Assembly (NCBI RefSeq): GCF_034190915.1
Contig: NW_026947496.1
Span: 54,682,501-54,746,500, forward strand
Reading direction: 5' to 3'
DNA from: Cavia porcellus
Lineage: Eukaryota > Chordata > Mammalia > Rodentia > Caviidae
Length of the DNA: 64,000 nt
In this document: piece after piece, positions 10,395 to 22,279 of the stretch
Layout: each line of letters starts with the position of its first letter
How positions within the stretch are numbered: the first letter of the stretch is position 1
Made by a program: the position numbers and the translations under genes
The notes under the pieces: generated by a model
The model's input: only the letters and a program-made list of their open reading frames with translations
The model's database searches: none
What the model was told of the DNA's origin: nothing

Positions 10395-10648
10395 AGAAGT
10401 TGCCTTTTAATCATTGAACACAACTGTTTGCAGTCTCACTGTTTGAATGTCCACTTTGTATGCTTTGATACTGTGACTTGAGCAACTATCTCTAGAATGA
10501 TAATGTATAATCTATTAACTGGTGATTTCTTACTGTTTTTTTTTTTTTTAGTTCTGTATTACTTGTACCCTTACACCACTTTGTTTTGTTTTGTTTTTTC
10601 TCTTTTTCCTTTTAAATAAAATTTAAAAAAAAAGAAGTTGCCTTTTAA
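10395..10648 (+). pseudogene. Short retrocopy with perfect 16-bp target duplication
   Basis: AGAAGTTGCCTTTTAA occurs at 10395-10410 and again at 10633-10648. Between them lie 222 bp ending in AATAAAATTT and an A run (10615-10632), the signature of LINE-driven retroposition. The body does not match B1, ID, MIR or L1. It holds a 15-T run near 10536 and a TTTTG repeat, so it looks like the 3' UTR of a host mRNA, truncated at its 5' end. The signal lies closer to the tail than usual. The source gene was not identified. Confidence 0.75.
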
Positions 10649-11799
10649 CTTCAATAGCTAGAGCCCTCCTAGTTAGACTGATCTGGAAAGGCCACAGGAA
10701 CCAGTTCAAATGCCACTGGACTCAGCAAAACAAAAGAAAGAAATAACAATTTAAACACTGCAGCTGCTATCACTATTCTACTTGGTGGAGGTCATGGACT
10801 GAAGAGTTAGTGAGAGAAGCGACTGTGCCTGTCCGACCATGGGTCATCCATGACCCATGACCTTGGTTTTGGAACAAGAGGAGGAGAAAGGAAAGGAGAG
10901 AATAATTAGCAAGCCAACAAATGAGTTTCCGTCTCTGTTGCCAAGACTAAGCATTTATTTCAACTGAGGTACTTGGTAAATTAAAGCCACATGTAAGTTA
11001 AGTGTGTTGATTTCATGCTCTAACTGTTTAGAGTAAAAACATCCAGACTCAGCCTATGGTTTGGAGAACTGAAGCCAGTAATTAACTCATAAGGTCTTAA
11101 GCTAACAAACGACTTCCTTTACAAGGGAAGTGTCAATCGAACCTTGATTCGTGAAGTCACTTCTTGGCTTCATGTTTAGTCCAGAACCATCAGATAAATA
11201 AATATGTTTTATTGCATCCCTGAATTGCTTCTTTTTTCAAAAATAAGTGATATAGAAAAGGAGATTAAAACCAAAGCCCACAAGGATGGCATTCAGATAT
11301 AAGAAGAATCTTAGGATTTCCCAATGAATCAGCCACTGGAATTAAAAACATTTTCTCTAAACTGTGTGGGGAGGGAGATGGCCAGGTGGCCATGTGCATC
11401 CTTTTGTCCATTTTAATTTGCTAAGTGAAAACCTTGGGAATGGCAATCTTGGGGGCCAGGCAAAGTCCCTTGTGTAACAGCTGGGGAGTCCTGGGCTTAG
11501 TGCCAGTGCTGACAATCTTTTCCCTGATGTAAATGCTTGGCGTGAGCCCTGTAGGGTGTCTCTGGAGTGGACAGATGTTAGGCTTTGACTCAGGACTGGC
11601 AACCTTCAAGAAAGGATGGTGAAAGCCCTCTGCTCCTAGCAGAGAAAAGCTAAGGAGCCCTTAGAAAAGTATGCCTTCATCTCTAACATCAAGACTTAAA
11701 TCAAGTCTTCATTCTGAAGTGTTCTCATCTCAAGCATTTCATTTTTCTGCTGAAGGGGCTCAGAATTTGTCATCGCAATATATACCACTGTGGCCTAAG
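10649..11799. other. Unique intergenic sequence, no gene
   Basis: No recognised repeat apart from a 22-bp palindrome at 10838-10859. Overlapping minus frames at 11357-11609 show no family resemblance. Confidence 0.5.
10838..10859. repeat. 22-bp perfect palindrome
   Basis: CATGGGTCAT, then CC, then ATGACCCATG: 10-bp arms around 2 nt. It contains two TGACC-related half sites in inverted orientation. No function can be assigned. Confidence 0.8.
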
Positions 11800-12640
11800 G
11801 ATTTGTTTTTTTTTAGTTAAAGGCAATTGAGAATCAACAGATGGAAGAAGACTTTTCACACTTCCTGATACCAAAACTTACTGTAAAACTAAACTAATCA
11901 AAATTGTTTGGTATGGACATAGGATAGACATATAGGCCTATGGAATATAATGCAGTCCAGAAGTAAACTCCTTGCCTTTGTGGTAAGTTGATTTATGACA
12001 TGAGTGCCAAGAAAATTAAATGGAGAAGGAACAACCTTTTCAACAAATGCTACAAAAAGATAAGGTTGAACGTTTTTGTTATATCACACACAAATATTAA
12101 CTGTAAATGGATCACAGACCTAAATGTAACAGCCAATGCTATGAAATTCTTAGGTGAAAATATAAGAGGAAATTTCCATGAACTTACGAGGGTCTTCATG
12201 GACATAATACTAATGGCAAAAGTGATCAAAAACCCCAAATAAATTAGACCCCAAATAAATAAATACTTTGAGGCTTCAAAAGACACCATCAAGAATATAA
12301 AAGACATTCATAAAATTGAAGAAAATGTTTGTAAATCATATGTCTGACATTGAACTTATTTCCAGAACATACAAAGACCTCTTATAGCTCAATAATAAAA
12401 ACACAAATCACCCGGGGAGTAAAGGATTCAAAGAAGTAAAGGATTCAATATAGAGGGCCAATGAATACACGAAAAGATGCTCAACACCATTAGCTATTAG
12501 AGCATTGCAAGTTAAAATCACAATGAGGAAACAGTCATACAATTAGGACAGGCATAAGCAAATAGATTGTCATAAGTGTTGATGGGGATGTGGAGTAATA
12601 GTATGATAAATATAAACACAAAGTGACAATATTTGCGTTA
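11800..12640 (+). repeat. Old L1 LINE fragment, 3' part of ORF2
   Basis: Collinear with the C-terminal coding part of mammalian L1 ORF2: 'ccaaaacttactgtaaaac', 'taatcaaaattgtttgg', 'ggatagacatataggcc', 'gtgccaagaaaattaaatgg', 'aaaagatgctcaacacca', 'gttgatggggatgtggag'. Stops and frameshifts break the frame; an 84-codon remnant (11988-12242) is all that stays open. Inactive, with no 5' part. Confidence 0.9.
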
Positions 12641-13261
12641 TAGCCCCAGAAGACTTCTGGCAGGCACATATAGAGAGTCTGATGTCACATACACACATCT
12701 GAAAGAACCCATCTCTACACATGTGGTCCTGCATGAATCTGGGCATAAATAGCTACAAGGTGGCTATGGAAAGTGTGCCCAGAGGTCTGAAATCACTGTC
12801 TCTGGGAGGAAGCGGACTCAGAACCCAGATGAAAGGGTCTTTGGCTATTTGAGGATTTTTCTTATATTATTACTTAACAAGTATATTGTCCCATATTATT
12901 TGTGAAACAAGGTTTCACAAGGCTTGGAGGAACACCCCCACCCCACTCCGGCAGTGTACAATGATGTGTCTGCAGGTGGCTCAGGAATTCAGAGTCAGGA
13001 GGCCTAATCTTGGTCTGGGAAAACGCAGGCGGAAGGCTCATGGGAAGGTTGTTTGATTTGGAGTGAGCTGAGTGGGTGTGACTTGTTTGGTCAAGGGGAT
13101 GTGGAAATTCAGATGGGAATAGGGTAGCATCGTGGCAAGTTCCTGTACTGCCTAGGTTTCAAGGTTTTAAAGTCTGTTCATTAACCAGCATGTATTTATT
13201 TTGGATCCATTCTTGTGAAGAAACTGCAGAAGGACATGCCAGCATAAAGGAAGATCTATTT
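12641..13261. other. Unique intergenic sequence, no gene
   Basis: No recognised repeat, exon or RNA gene. Confidence 0.45.
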
Positions 13262-13375
13262 TACAAAAGATAAGAAAGAAGGAAGAGAGGACGCAAAAAA
13301 GAAGAGGGGAGGGAGGGAGGGAAGAGTGGCAGGGAGGAAAGGAAAGGGAAGAGAAAAAAAGGAAAGCAGACTCAA
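13262..13375 (+). repeat. Purine-rich (GA/GGGA) tract
   Basis: About 110 bp almost wholly of A and G on the plus strand, with AGGGAGGGAGGGAAG near 13307. It produces a low-complexity frame on the opposite strand. Such tracts can form triplex DNA and often mark simple-repeat decay. Confidence 0.8.
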
Positions 13376-14859
13376 AGGCAAAAGGTGAAAATCCAGTGCC
13401 ATTTTAAGCAGATCTGTTAAGTAATAAGAAAACAACTTGAGTTCTAGAATTTCTGGCAATTTAGGCAATTCAGTTCTTTTCCCTGAGAGATGGTTGTTCA
13501 CAGCAGCCATAATATTTTCTACCTTTTTCTTGATAATGCTGTACTTAGCATCATTTTTACTTAATGGGTAAAAGTGTCTTTCGGGACAGTCTGCATTCTG
13601 GGGTTGTGGCTTTCTAACCAAAGAGTTGTTGCATAAAGATGGAAGCACACATTTGTAATGCAAGCATCTCATCACCTAGATCTTCCTTAGCTTGATCTTT
13701 GGTGTAATTCAGGATCAAATTTCTAGTTACTGCTGGCTGTGGACAGCTTATAAAAAGGGAACTTTGCTTCTGGAGCATTCAAATGCAGGAGAAGAGTTGG
13801 CAAAGTCCATTGTGCATACATATTAGGTCCTAATTCTAGACAGACAACCCAAGTCATAAGAATCTCTATGGTTCCTGGCAACTTTTGTAACTTGACTTAC
13901 AATCCAGGAAGATGTTTATAAAGGCAAGTCAGGGCACTGGTACCAAACATTAAAAAACAAAACAAAATAAAAACTTGGTCAACTTTCCAGCATGGACTTT
14001 CACAATATTGTCTAAAGCTAATTGCTGAAGCCCAAATTCCAGCAAGCTAGAAATGCAGCCAGCATGACTATCCATCCTTTTCAACTTAAAATTAAATTAA
14101 ATCTTGGGTTGTTTCTCTGAATTAATTGTTTAATTTGCAAAAAAAAAAAAATCAAACCTATGCTAGAAGTAGTTCCAGCTGTGGGATATATTTTCCTCAG
14201 CAGCAGAGAAAAATTACTTTAAAAAATTACTTTAAAAACTTCATAAACAGAACTGTTGTTTTGGTTTTCTTTCAAGGTTGAAAGTCTTTCTAAGTACTAG
14301 TTGTCCTTGAACCTAGCTTACATTTGTCTTTTCCTGAAACTCAAGAGTGGATACCGATGAAAACAATACAAACAGGTTACTGTCCACTACAAAGCCATCA
14401 CTTCCAACCTTGAATATATTTTAAGGGCCTTTGATCAGAAGGAAGGAAAACAAGCAAACTACTTAAGGTTATGCCCACTCCTGGTATTAACACAGAGGTG
14501 AGCCTTAGTCTGACATTAATCTATAACATACCTATTCTACCTTGGTACCTAAGTTCAAGCGAAGTCATTATGATGGCAACATTTCACTGTTAAAATTCCT
14601 TAGTGTTGTCACTTTCCCTTTCCATGAAAAATTAGTACAAAAATTTCTTTCAAGTTGTTGTTGTAGTCAGGGATTGCAAAGAAAACAATTACACACAGGG
14701 CCCATAATTTATAGTATTATTTTATAATAGTCACCCATTTAACTATTTTATAATAGTTAAATACAAGAAATGCAGGAAATCCATCCACACACTAAAGACT
14801 CAAAGAATTCATTTGAGCTGAAGACCTAAAGCCCACAACAATGACTCATGTAAATCTAT
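13376..14859. other. AT-rich unique sequence, no gene
   Basis: Nothing recognised. Short A runs (about 14140-14152) and a direct repeat of AAAAATTACTTTAAAAA near 14209-14240 are present. The 139-codon minus frame at 13256-13675 is driven by the purine tract. Confidence 0.5.
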
Positions 14860-15430
14860 TTCCTGGATCTGCACTGGGCAGCCCCAAAGGTCAGGGGTGG
14901 AAGCTAGACAGTCTATGCCAATGAGATGAAGGATCTATGCTAATAGGTTGAGGGCTCTGCACTGGAGCCAGGAAGCAACATTCAAACGAAGAACCAGGGA
15001 TCCTCCGAAAAGTACACAGCCATCCTCAGTGACAATGAGGTCCCGAGCTCCTCTGATGATAACGGCGGACTTCATATCAGGAAGCCAGTGTGACAAGCTT
15101 CTCCTGGAGATCCAGCAGCACACATGTTCCCCTCACAAGCCAGGAAGTGGTAGGGTAAGGACCAGAGCTCCCCCCAAGTGAACCGCAGCTATTCTCAGCA
15201 ACAAAAACATCCAAGCTCCTCTGACAATGAGAACAGCCAAGTTCATATCAGGAAAGAAGCTCAACGAACCCCTCCAGGAGAACTCATGGCAACAGGAGAC
15301 CCAAGAGCACCTAAGAGAACCAACAATGCTACTCTTCCTCTCCAGTTCTCCTTTTCTCCTGGCAACAACTCTCAAGTGGGCCATCACACTCTGCACATGC
15401 TGATTCAGTTCAGTTGGTATTACAAGTTGA
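14860..15430. repeat. Tandemly duplicated unit of about 167 bp, diverged
   Basis: Unit 1 (about 14990-15155) and unit 2 (about 15160-15330) share, in order, GAACCAGG/GGACCAGA, AGCTCCTCTGA (15048 and 15215), TTCATATCAGGAA (15071 and 15242) and CTCC-GGAGA-TC-ag. A smaller internal repeat precedes them: CTGCACTGG occurs at about 14870 and 14958, and TCTATGC-AAT nearby. Both units are diverged from each other. The arrangement recalls duplicated repeats inside an LTR or a decayed minisatellite. A 147-codon minus frame (15133-15576) crosses it but resembles nothing known. Confidence 0.65.
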
Positions 15431-16429
15431 CCACTAGTGATTAATCCTCCACAGCTGTTAATAAGAGATAATATCTCAACTTTTATGACTGAAAGTCTTA
15501 CCATTGTATCTTTATGAAAGATTCTGCAACTTAAAAAATATTGAAAGTTATTTGAGTGAGAATAGCTTCCCTTCATAAATATGGTCTGAACAAGGTTGTT
15601 AAACCATCAGTTAATCTTTATATTCAAGGCAAATGAAAGGAAAAGCAAAGACTTGCAGATAAATTACTTTCCCCATTGCCAGAAGCAAAGTGTGTACAAT
15701 AAAGCACATACTACTCAAATAACAAGAATAAATCTATTTCATGTTTTTCCTTATATACTGTGCTTATTAAACCAGGACCTTGTCTGACAAGCACTCTATT
15801 CTAATACAAACAGTACAAAGACGAACACAATTCTTCTTGCTCATGATTAATATATTTGAGGGATCAACACTGAATCATTTAGGCAAATCATTCTAGTATA
15901 TTCATGGTAAGGACGAATTTTCAGCCTCTTATCTGAATTATAAACAGTCTTTCACTTCCATTACCCTAAATAACCACAGGGACTTTTACCTCAAAGTTAT
16001 TCCTAACAGGAGAAAATTGCATAGTGACATATATTTATCTTTTTAGTCCCTAAAGGCATAAAATAACAAAATATATACTTGGGATGCTGCGAGGGCAGGG
16101 AAAATCTAGCAGGCAATCATGGAAAGTGGCATAGGCCTGAGGGCCCAAGAAGCAGGGGGGTCTAGGGGTGTATAAAGTTGTGGGTGGCCAACTGATACAC
16201 TAAGCCTACACTTGGAGCACAGCTCAGTCCACATTTATAACAAATGGAAGTGGGGCTAGGTTGGACTTAAAATCTTCACCAGGTGTAAAGGAAAGCTTTA
16301 CTGAGCAAATGATCTATATAAACAAGAAATCAGAATACTTATGTGCATCAAGGCATCTGCTGGAGCCTAGCCTATAGAATCAGAGACATACAAAATGTGA
16401 AAGACACTCAACTTTTAAGTGGCAGCCCT
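15431..16429. other. Unique intergenic sequence, no gene
   Basis: No recognised repeat or coding segment. AT-rich to about 16080, then GC-balanced. Confidence 0.5.
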
Positions 16430-16622
16430 GGTTTAGCAATAGTGAACATCTGCATAGTGCATTAGAGTTGTGAAGCATTTCCTGCTAAGAGATGCAGTTG
16501 ACTGGGCTCCCTATGTCAACCATGGAGGGGGGAACCCTAAAAAAATAATTAGATTAATTTTACAGATGAGGAAATATACCCCATACACAATGAATCTAAG
16601 GTGGAAACTTGATCTATGACCA
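16430..16622 (-). repeat. MIR-like fragment, antisense
   Basis: Reads 'tagtgaacatctgcatag', and 'ttacagatgaggaaatat', the reverse complement of the MIR core. The middle is poorly preserved. Confidence 0.5.
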
Positions 16623-16679
16623 ACCCCCCATCAAGCCTACTCTAACAAAAGTTTTGTTTATAAACAACCCAATATCAGG

Positions 16680-16785
16680 TAAGCCATTTTTTCTATATGT
16701 TTCTGCATTTGTAAGGAGGGGATAACAGCATCCTTAAGCAGGGTTGTCATGGAGATCTGATCAGATAAATTATCAGATGGATATC
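16680..16785 (+). repeat. MIR SINE 3' fragment
   Basis: 'ctgcatttgtaaggagggg', 'ataacagcatcc', 'gggttgtcatggagatct' follow the MIR 3' half (TCTGTAAAATGGGGATAAT and GGGTTGTTGTGAGGATTAA type motifs). Confidence 0.6.
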
Positions 16786-17344
16786 AGTTAAGATGCTTCA
16801 GGCTGTAATATATATATAAAATTCCAATTTAGCATATTTAAAAATAAAGCAATATGTTGGTTTCAGGAGCTGAAATTTCGCCATGTGGGATGGATTTCAG
16901 GACTGGACTGATCTAGGGTTAAATGGTGAGTCAGGACTTTAGTTCTTAGGGAATCTCTTGTTTCTGCCTTCCTCAGTGGACTGGCCTTGTGCCCAAGCTG
17001 ACAGTATTAATGGCAGAGAGATGGTTCATTGCACGGTGAAGAATCTTAAGCACCCCTAAGCTTCGCTGTGCTGGACGTGCAGCCCATCACAACTGGTAAC
17101 AGGCATGGGACTCGACGAGGAATACGTCCTCTTCTGAGGACTGGAAGCACAGACACTGCAGCATGATGGGCACAGGGTGCAAAATATGTGGTCCAGCTGT
17201 GAGGCACACCACTAGGTCCATGGAAAATGTGCTGGGGTCTCAGTGCTTGAGGTTATCTTTGTGTCATCTTCTTCTGTGTACAAAGGAGGCTCTTTGGTTG
17301 GCATCATTTAGGAGCCCCTTACAGTGAGTAAACCTTAATTTACC
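16786..17344. other. Unique intergenic sequence, no gene
   Basis: Nothing recognised. Confidence 0.45.
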
Positions 17345-17545
17345 ATGGCAGGTAGCATTGCCTGAACACTTACAATGTGCCTGGTGCTGCACTAAACACA
17401 CATATCCTAGGTCATTCTCACATCTGCCATTATGATAAATAGTATAATTATCACTATCTTGCAGATGAGGAAACTCTGCCTTAGAAAGGCCAAGTAATTG
17501 TCCAAAGTTTACACAGACAGCAAAATGAGAGTTTGATACTAGCCC
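17345..17545 (-). repeat. MIR SINE, antisense, near full length
   Basis: In order: 'tgaacacttacaatgtgcc', 'tggtgctgcactaaacac', 'cttgcagatgaggaaactc' and 'gtttacacagacagcaaa', the reverse complement of MIR across most of its length. Confidence 0.8.
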
Positions 17546-17989
17546 TGTAGTATTTCTTATTTAGAGAACTTAATATACTAAATAAATTAAAATCTGTTCT
17601 AAAATTTTAAAACAGTAATAGAATGGTTCCTTAAATGGATTTTATAATTAATACATTCCACTTTTCCCCACGGGTTCAGTTTAAAACATTGTGCTCTATC
17701 TTGCCAAGTTGTAGCATTAGCACTGAATTTAGAAACACTCTATTACTATGGGATGTTAACCCCAAGAATTGTATCATCCTAAAAAAAAAAGAGCTATCTG
17801 CTTGGTGACCTAAGCTTGGGAAACATGTTACAGCTCTTTAGTAGTTAGCCCTTAGCATCTTAACTCATTGACCAAACTCTGGAGCTAAGTAGATACAAGG
17901 AAGAGTCTCCCATGCCAAGGCCAAGACAGGACCTTATGTCTCCTTTTTGGCACTCCAGAGCCCTTGCATTTATAGTTCTCTGCGGATAC
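17546..17989. other. Unique intergenic sequence, no gene
   Basis: AT-rich; an A run lies at about 17780-17790. Nothing recognised. Confidence 0.45.
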
Positions 17990-18300
17990 CATGTACCTTT
18001 ACTTCCTCTGGGTCTCTGCTCCAATGTCCCCTTGTCAGACAGGAAAAAACCCATCTCTCCTCCCTATAAAATAGCATCATCTTCCATTTCCTATGCTGCA
18101 TTTTTCATGGAATTTACCTGTATTTGTCATATTATCTGTCTTTTGTTGATTGAGTGGTAGACTAAATACAAACATTTTGGGAAAAGGTCTTAAGGTTTTT
18201 TTTTTTTTTTTTTTTACTGCTATGTCCCTAGCACCTAGTAGTGCCTAGCATATAGTTTTACTCACTAATATAGATTAACTAACTAACTAAATAAATGTCT
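17990..18300 (+). repeat. L2 LINE 3' fragment with internal poly-T
   Basis: 'tgtccccttgtcagacagg', 'ttacctgtatttgtcat', 'ctatgtccctagcacctag' and 'tgcctagcatatagt' are L2 3' terminal landmarks. A 22-T run (18196-18217) lies inside, expanded from the T-rich part of the element. Ends in 'aactaactaactaaataaatg'-type sequence. Confidence 0.65.
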
Positions 18301-18306
18301 AATTGT

Positions 18307-18505
18307 AGAGTGTGGTGGCACACACCTGTAATTCCAGCTACTTGGGAGGCTGAGTCAGGAGGATGGCTAGTTTGAAGCCTTACTGGTCAACTTAACAAAA
18401 CCCTACCTCAAATTTAAAAATACATAAATAAAGGGCTGGGTAGGTAGCACTATCACCTAGTATGTATGAGGTCCTGGGTTCAATCCCCAGCATGAAAAAA
18501 AGATA
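18307..18505 (+). repeat. B1-ID dimeric SINE (B4-like), well preserved
   Basis: The left 7SL-derived half reads 'gtgtggtggcacacacctg', 'taattccagctacttggg' and 'aggctgagtcaggagg'. The right tRNA-derived half (about 18433-18490) reads 'gggctgggtaggtagcac' and 'gggttcaatccccagca', then A-rich tail. It is the clearest example here of the fused architecture. Confidence 0.88.
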
Positions 18506-19854
18506 TATATCATGTCATTCTTCTTAGACAGAGAGATTCTCAATATCCAGGGCACCAAAAGCTCTGAGAAGTCCTGCTTAATTTGCATGGAGTAAGTGCT
18601 GCCCCAGTCTGACTACTGTGTCTGTGCTGGCAGGTTAGTGGTGAGCATGGCAGTCTGCCAAGGCTGACTACTACTTTTGGTTGGAAAAAAAGTGGTAACA
18701 TCTCAGAGAACCAAGGTTTGCAGAAAATCACTTGGGAAAATACTGACCTGCTGTCTTCCATGCTACAGGAGAGGGAATCAAACCCCTGACAGGTTCAAGG
18801 GTGCTTCCAGGCCACGTGGTGCCCCACAGCCTGAAGGACAAGAGCCTGGAGTTCCACTCTCGTTCATAACATAGTGGTTACTATCGTCCCCAGCACTCCA
18901 CTGCATTGAGTGAAGATCACTGGGGCTAATTATACTGGATGCACCAATCAATAAACCCATCAAAGAGTATTAATGGGCTATCTATTCTGTGCTCAGTCAT
19001 TGGCACTTGAATCGTGACACTGAAATCTCAGGTGACACTTTTATAGGCATACAATTTTTCAAGAGCTGTAGATTGATTCCTTTAAGACTGGGCCCACAAA
19101 TAGGCATATCTTCCCTGAGAGTTTTGGTGTCATTGATCTTCTCTGCTTGCTGATCCCACTCTTGTCATTTTATTTATTTTTTATGTTAGACCTGCTGACA
19201 CCTTCTTGGTACTTTCTTTCAGGTATGTCACAGTTATTGATTGAATGGGATATGGCCTTGTTCGTGAACCAGAGAAAATGCTTGACAGCATTTATGAGAA
19301 CAAAATGATGTTGCCAGGTAAAGAGAAGTGGAGAACACAGGGTCCCATCTCCAGCTCAGTCACTAAGTTTATATTGAATGGCAGGCACCTCCTGGACAGG
19401 AACTTCTCACCTCCTGTGCTCCCCCAATTGGTTTTTGCCCCTTGTCCTCCAAGGAAGCTACCCTTATCCTGGGCACCATACTCTTCTGGCCATAAAGTAC
19501 TTCTCAGACTTGTGTGTGATGTGGCTGGTCAGCAGCTTCACATACAATGGTACCCCCACCGTGCCCAAACACAGCTTTTCTTGGTTTCTACATGCTCCAC
19601 GGTCTAGGGTTTCTTCTGTTCTCACAGCTGTTCCTTCTTGAGTACCCCTCTACATCCTTGTCTTTTGGAGGGGGGTCCCCTAGTACCTACAGTGCTGACA
19701 TCATTTCTCTATTGCTGATCCCCAGGTTTGTATTCTTAGCTTTGTTTCTCCCACCATCAAGAAAATGAAAATAAAACCAAACAGAAAAAACAAAAACCGC
19801 AAGCTCCAGGATTATAAATGAATGGTCACTTGTCTTCTAGTAGTTATGTTTTCC
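18506..19854. other. Unique intergenic sequence, no gene
   Basis: No repeat recognised. Three overlapping frames at 19245-19768 (up to 120 codons) are in different phases and lack family resemblance. Confidence 0.5.
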
Positions 19855-19992
19855 TGAATAATTGGGTTACATTTTGGACTTTGTGGTCCTGAGAAAGAAG
19901 AGGCAGGTACCAACTTCATAGGATTCTGGTGAGGATTAAACACAGTAACTCTAAAGAGCTTCAACCACTAGGCACAAAGCAAGGAGGACAGT
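19855..19992 (+). repeat. MIR SINE 3' fragment
   Basis: 'gattctggtgaggattaaac', 'aaagagcttcaaccacta' and 'ggcacaaagcaag' follow the MIR 3' half. Diverged. Confidence 0.55.
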
Positions 19993-21634
19993 AGTTTCTC
20001 CTTCTTTCTGCCAGAATATCTAATAATTACTACAGGTCACCAACAGAATTTTAGACGTCATCTCCCCTCTAGTTCTCTTTACAGTCCCAGTCTCTCTCCC
20101 TGCTGTCTTTCAAACACTATCTGTTTCTAATTATTTCTGAAAAAGTTACGAAGGTCCAGATGCCACCAGCGTAAGGAAGTCACTGGGGAGGGAGTAAGGG
20201 GGTGTCAGTCCCACTCCCGCTACAGCACACAGGGTCTTGCCACTCCCAGAGTTCTTCTGGGGACAGGGGACAGAAGACAGGTGTCAACTGACTGAGCCAA
20301 ATTCCCCTGGTCCCAGACACCAGAGATCTGATCTCCACCTCCTGGCTGCTCTCCAGATTACAAAATCCCAGAGTTCACCAACCACAACCTGACTTTCTAC
20401 CTCAACAGGATATTTATGATTTTGTTGACCAGTCTTCTGGGACAAAGGAAATGATTTTCCATGTTCTAAAGACTTGCTTGTCCTCTTTAGAGAAGGTAAG
20501 GATAGGGAAGTGTTTCTTTTAAGCTGCAGCTCAGGAAAGTAAAAATGGTGAAATTTTCAGCATATTTTCAGATGTTCGTGCCATGAAGAAAGAGCTGACT
20601 GTTAAGGGTTCAAGAGGAAACGTTTGAAGATTGATTGAAAAGGCACACAGACACCTGGGGTGGGCTGGAATGTTAGCGGAGGCATCTCCTCTGTCCACAG
20701 AGGAAGTACAGAGCATGTGGCCAGGACAGTACCCATACTCCACCCCCCATGCCAGGACATACAGATGCTTGAGGAGCACAAAGGGGAGTCTTCTCCCTTT
20801 TAGATCCTCTGCTCAGACACAGCATAGTGCCTCCCCAATGCCTTCTGCTGTGTCTGGCTAGGTCAAGGGGTGGTCACAGCCATGCTGACCAGGCAGCAAC
20901 AGTAGCTCCTTGCCCAGTGGATCTGTTGCAGCAGCTAGAGTCTGCTCTCAGCCTGTGCCTCAGCTTTCTATCCTGATTTCTAACATCTGTGGCCTGTGAC
21001 TGTCCAAGGGCTGTCTTTCCAGCATCCCTACATAGCATGCCCTCTTAAATGGTGACACCTGGAAGATCCTGCATATAGCTGTCTTCCCGCCGGTTCTCAA
21101 GCATATGTTAGGGACCACAGACGCAACAGTGTCTGGGCTAAACACTGGTGGGCAGATATGCTGTGCATATGTTTGGCATCCTGGTCTCCAACCTCACTGC
21201 AATTGTTTGTGTCTCACCCTGAGTGACATGACTGGGCTGATAAAAGGCCAGGACATCAGGAATTTTAAGAACTTTCTGCTAATCATCATGAGCAGAAGAG
21301 TTCAGAAGCACAGGGCACAGAGGTGAGCTTAATGTGCAGTGAGGATGTGATGGAAAGAGTCAGAAAAGAAAGATTCCAGGAGATTCTCCTGAGGGGCCTC
21401 ATCCAGGGGTACAGGGGATCTGGGAGGCTTCCTCATGATGTCTTAGAGGATGAGTAGATGTGGGTCAAGTAACCCAGGAGAAAAGAGAGGAAAATAAACA
21501 GATCACTTAGGGCAGAGAGAGAGGAAGGTTGGAAACTGTGCAGTGGAATGGTAACACTCTAAGGTTCCAAGTGGTGGAAACCAGCTGGAGAGGGGAGAAG
21601 GCACAAAAGCACACAGAGCCTTTCTAATGGTCTG
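19993..21634. other. Unique intergenic sequence, no gene
   Basis: GC-balanced, no repeat or exon recognised over 1.6 kb. Frames of 61-82 codons only. Confidence 0.5.
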
Positions 21635-22006
21635 TTTCTTCATTACTGTAATGAAACGCCCAAATCAGGGTACTCTATAAAGAGAAGGTGTTCATTTTGG
21701 CTCGTGGTTCTGGAGGCACAAGGTCTATGGCCCTTTTTGCTGGCAGAATCTGGAAGTGGCACAAAACATTATGAAGCAAAAGACAAAGAGCACAGTTGTA
21801 TGTGTCTGTGTATGGCTCTCTGTCTCACATTTTAAAAAGCTGCCAAGATCCAATCACTGGGGCCCCACTCCAATGGTTTATCTGACCTGATTTCCTTCCC
21901 AGAGGCCCTACTTCTAAACGCCATAGTTGGATTAAGTTTTCATCCTCCTAGTACCTCACAACAGGGATTAAATTTCAACACTTGGACCTTGGGGGACAGT
22001 CAAACT
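21635..22006 (-). repeat. ERVL-MaLR solo LTR, antisense
   Basis: Reads as reverse complement of a MaLR LTR: 'gtaatgaaacgcccaaatc', 'gtgttcattttggctcgtgg', 'ttctggaggcacaaggtc', then 'ggccccactccaatgg' and 'cacttggaccttggggga'. Diverged. Confidence 0.75.
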
Positions 22007-22279
22007 GTATTCAAGCCAGAGCAAGCTTGTAGGATTTTACTAGGAAGGCAATAGTGAGCCTGTGGAGATTTGTAGGTGGGGCAGAACAGGATGAGATGTG
22101 AATTTTGGGGCAGCCTTGGACAGCTCAGGGAGGAAGGACCTTTTCCTGGATAGATGGGAGGGGAGATGGCAATGAGTGACCTATTAATGGTTTTATTAAT
22201 AGATTGCCTAGCACTTTGATCTCCTGTGACAATACTCAGTAATGACCAGAAATAGATACAAGTGTACCCAGGGTAGGAC

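Noticed and set aside
11988..12307. Small frames on both strands as genes
   Set aside because: They lie inside an old L1 ORF2 remnant; the plus frame is a piece of decayed reverse-transcriptase-protein sequence.
13256..13675. 139-codon minus frame
   Set aside because: Its C-terminal part is the reverse complement of a purine tract (Leu/Pro/Ser/Phe low complexity).
15133..15576. 147-codon minus-strand frame as a gene
   Set aside because: No family resemblance, no exon-like borders, and it crosses the tandemly duplicated units; the frame seems incidental.
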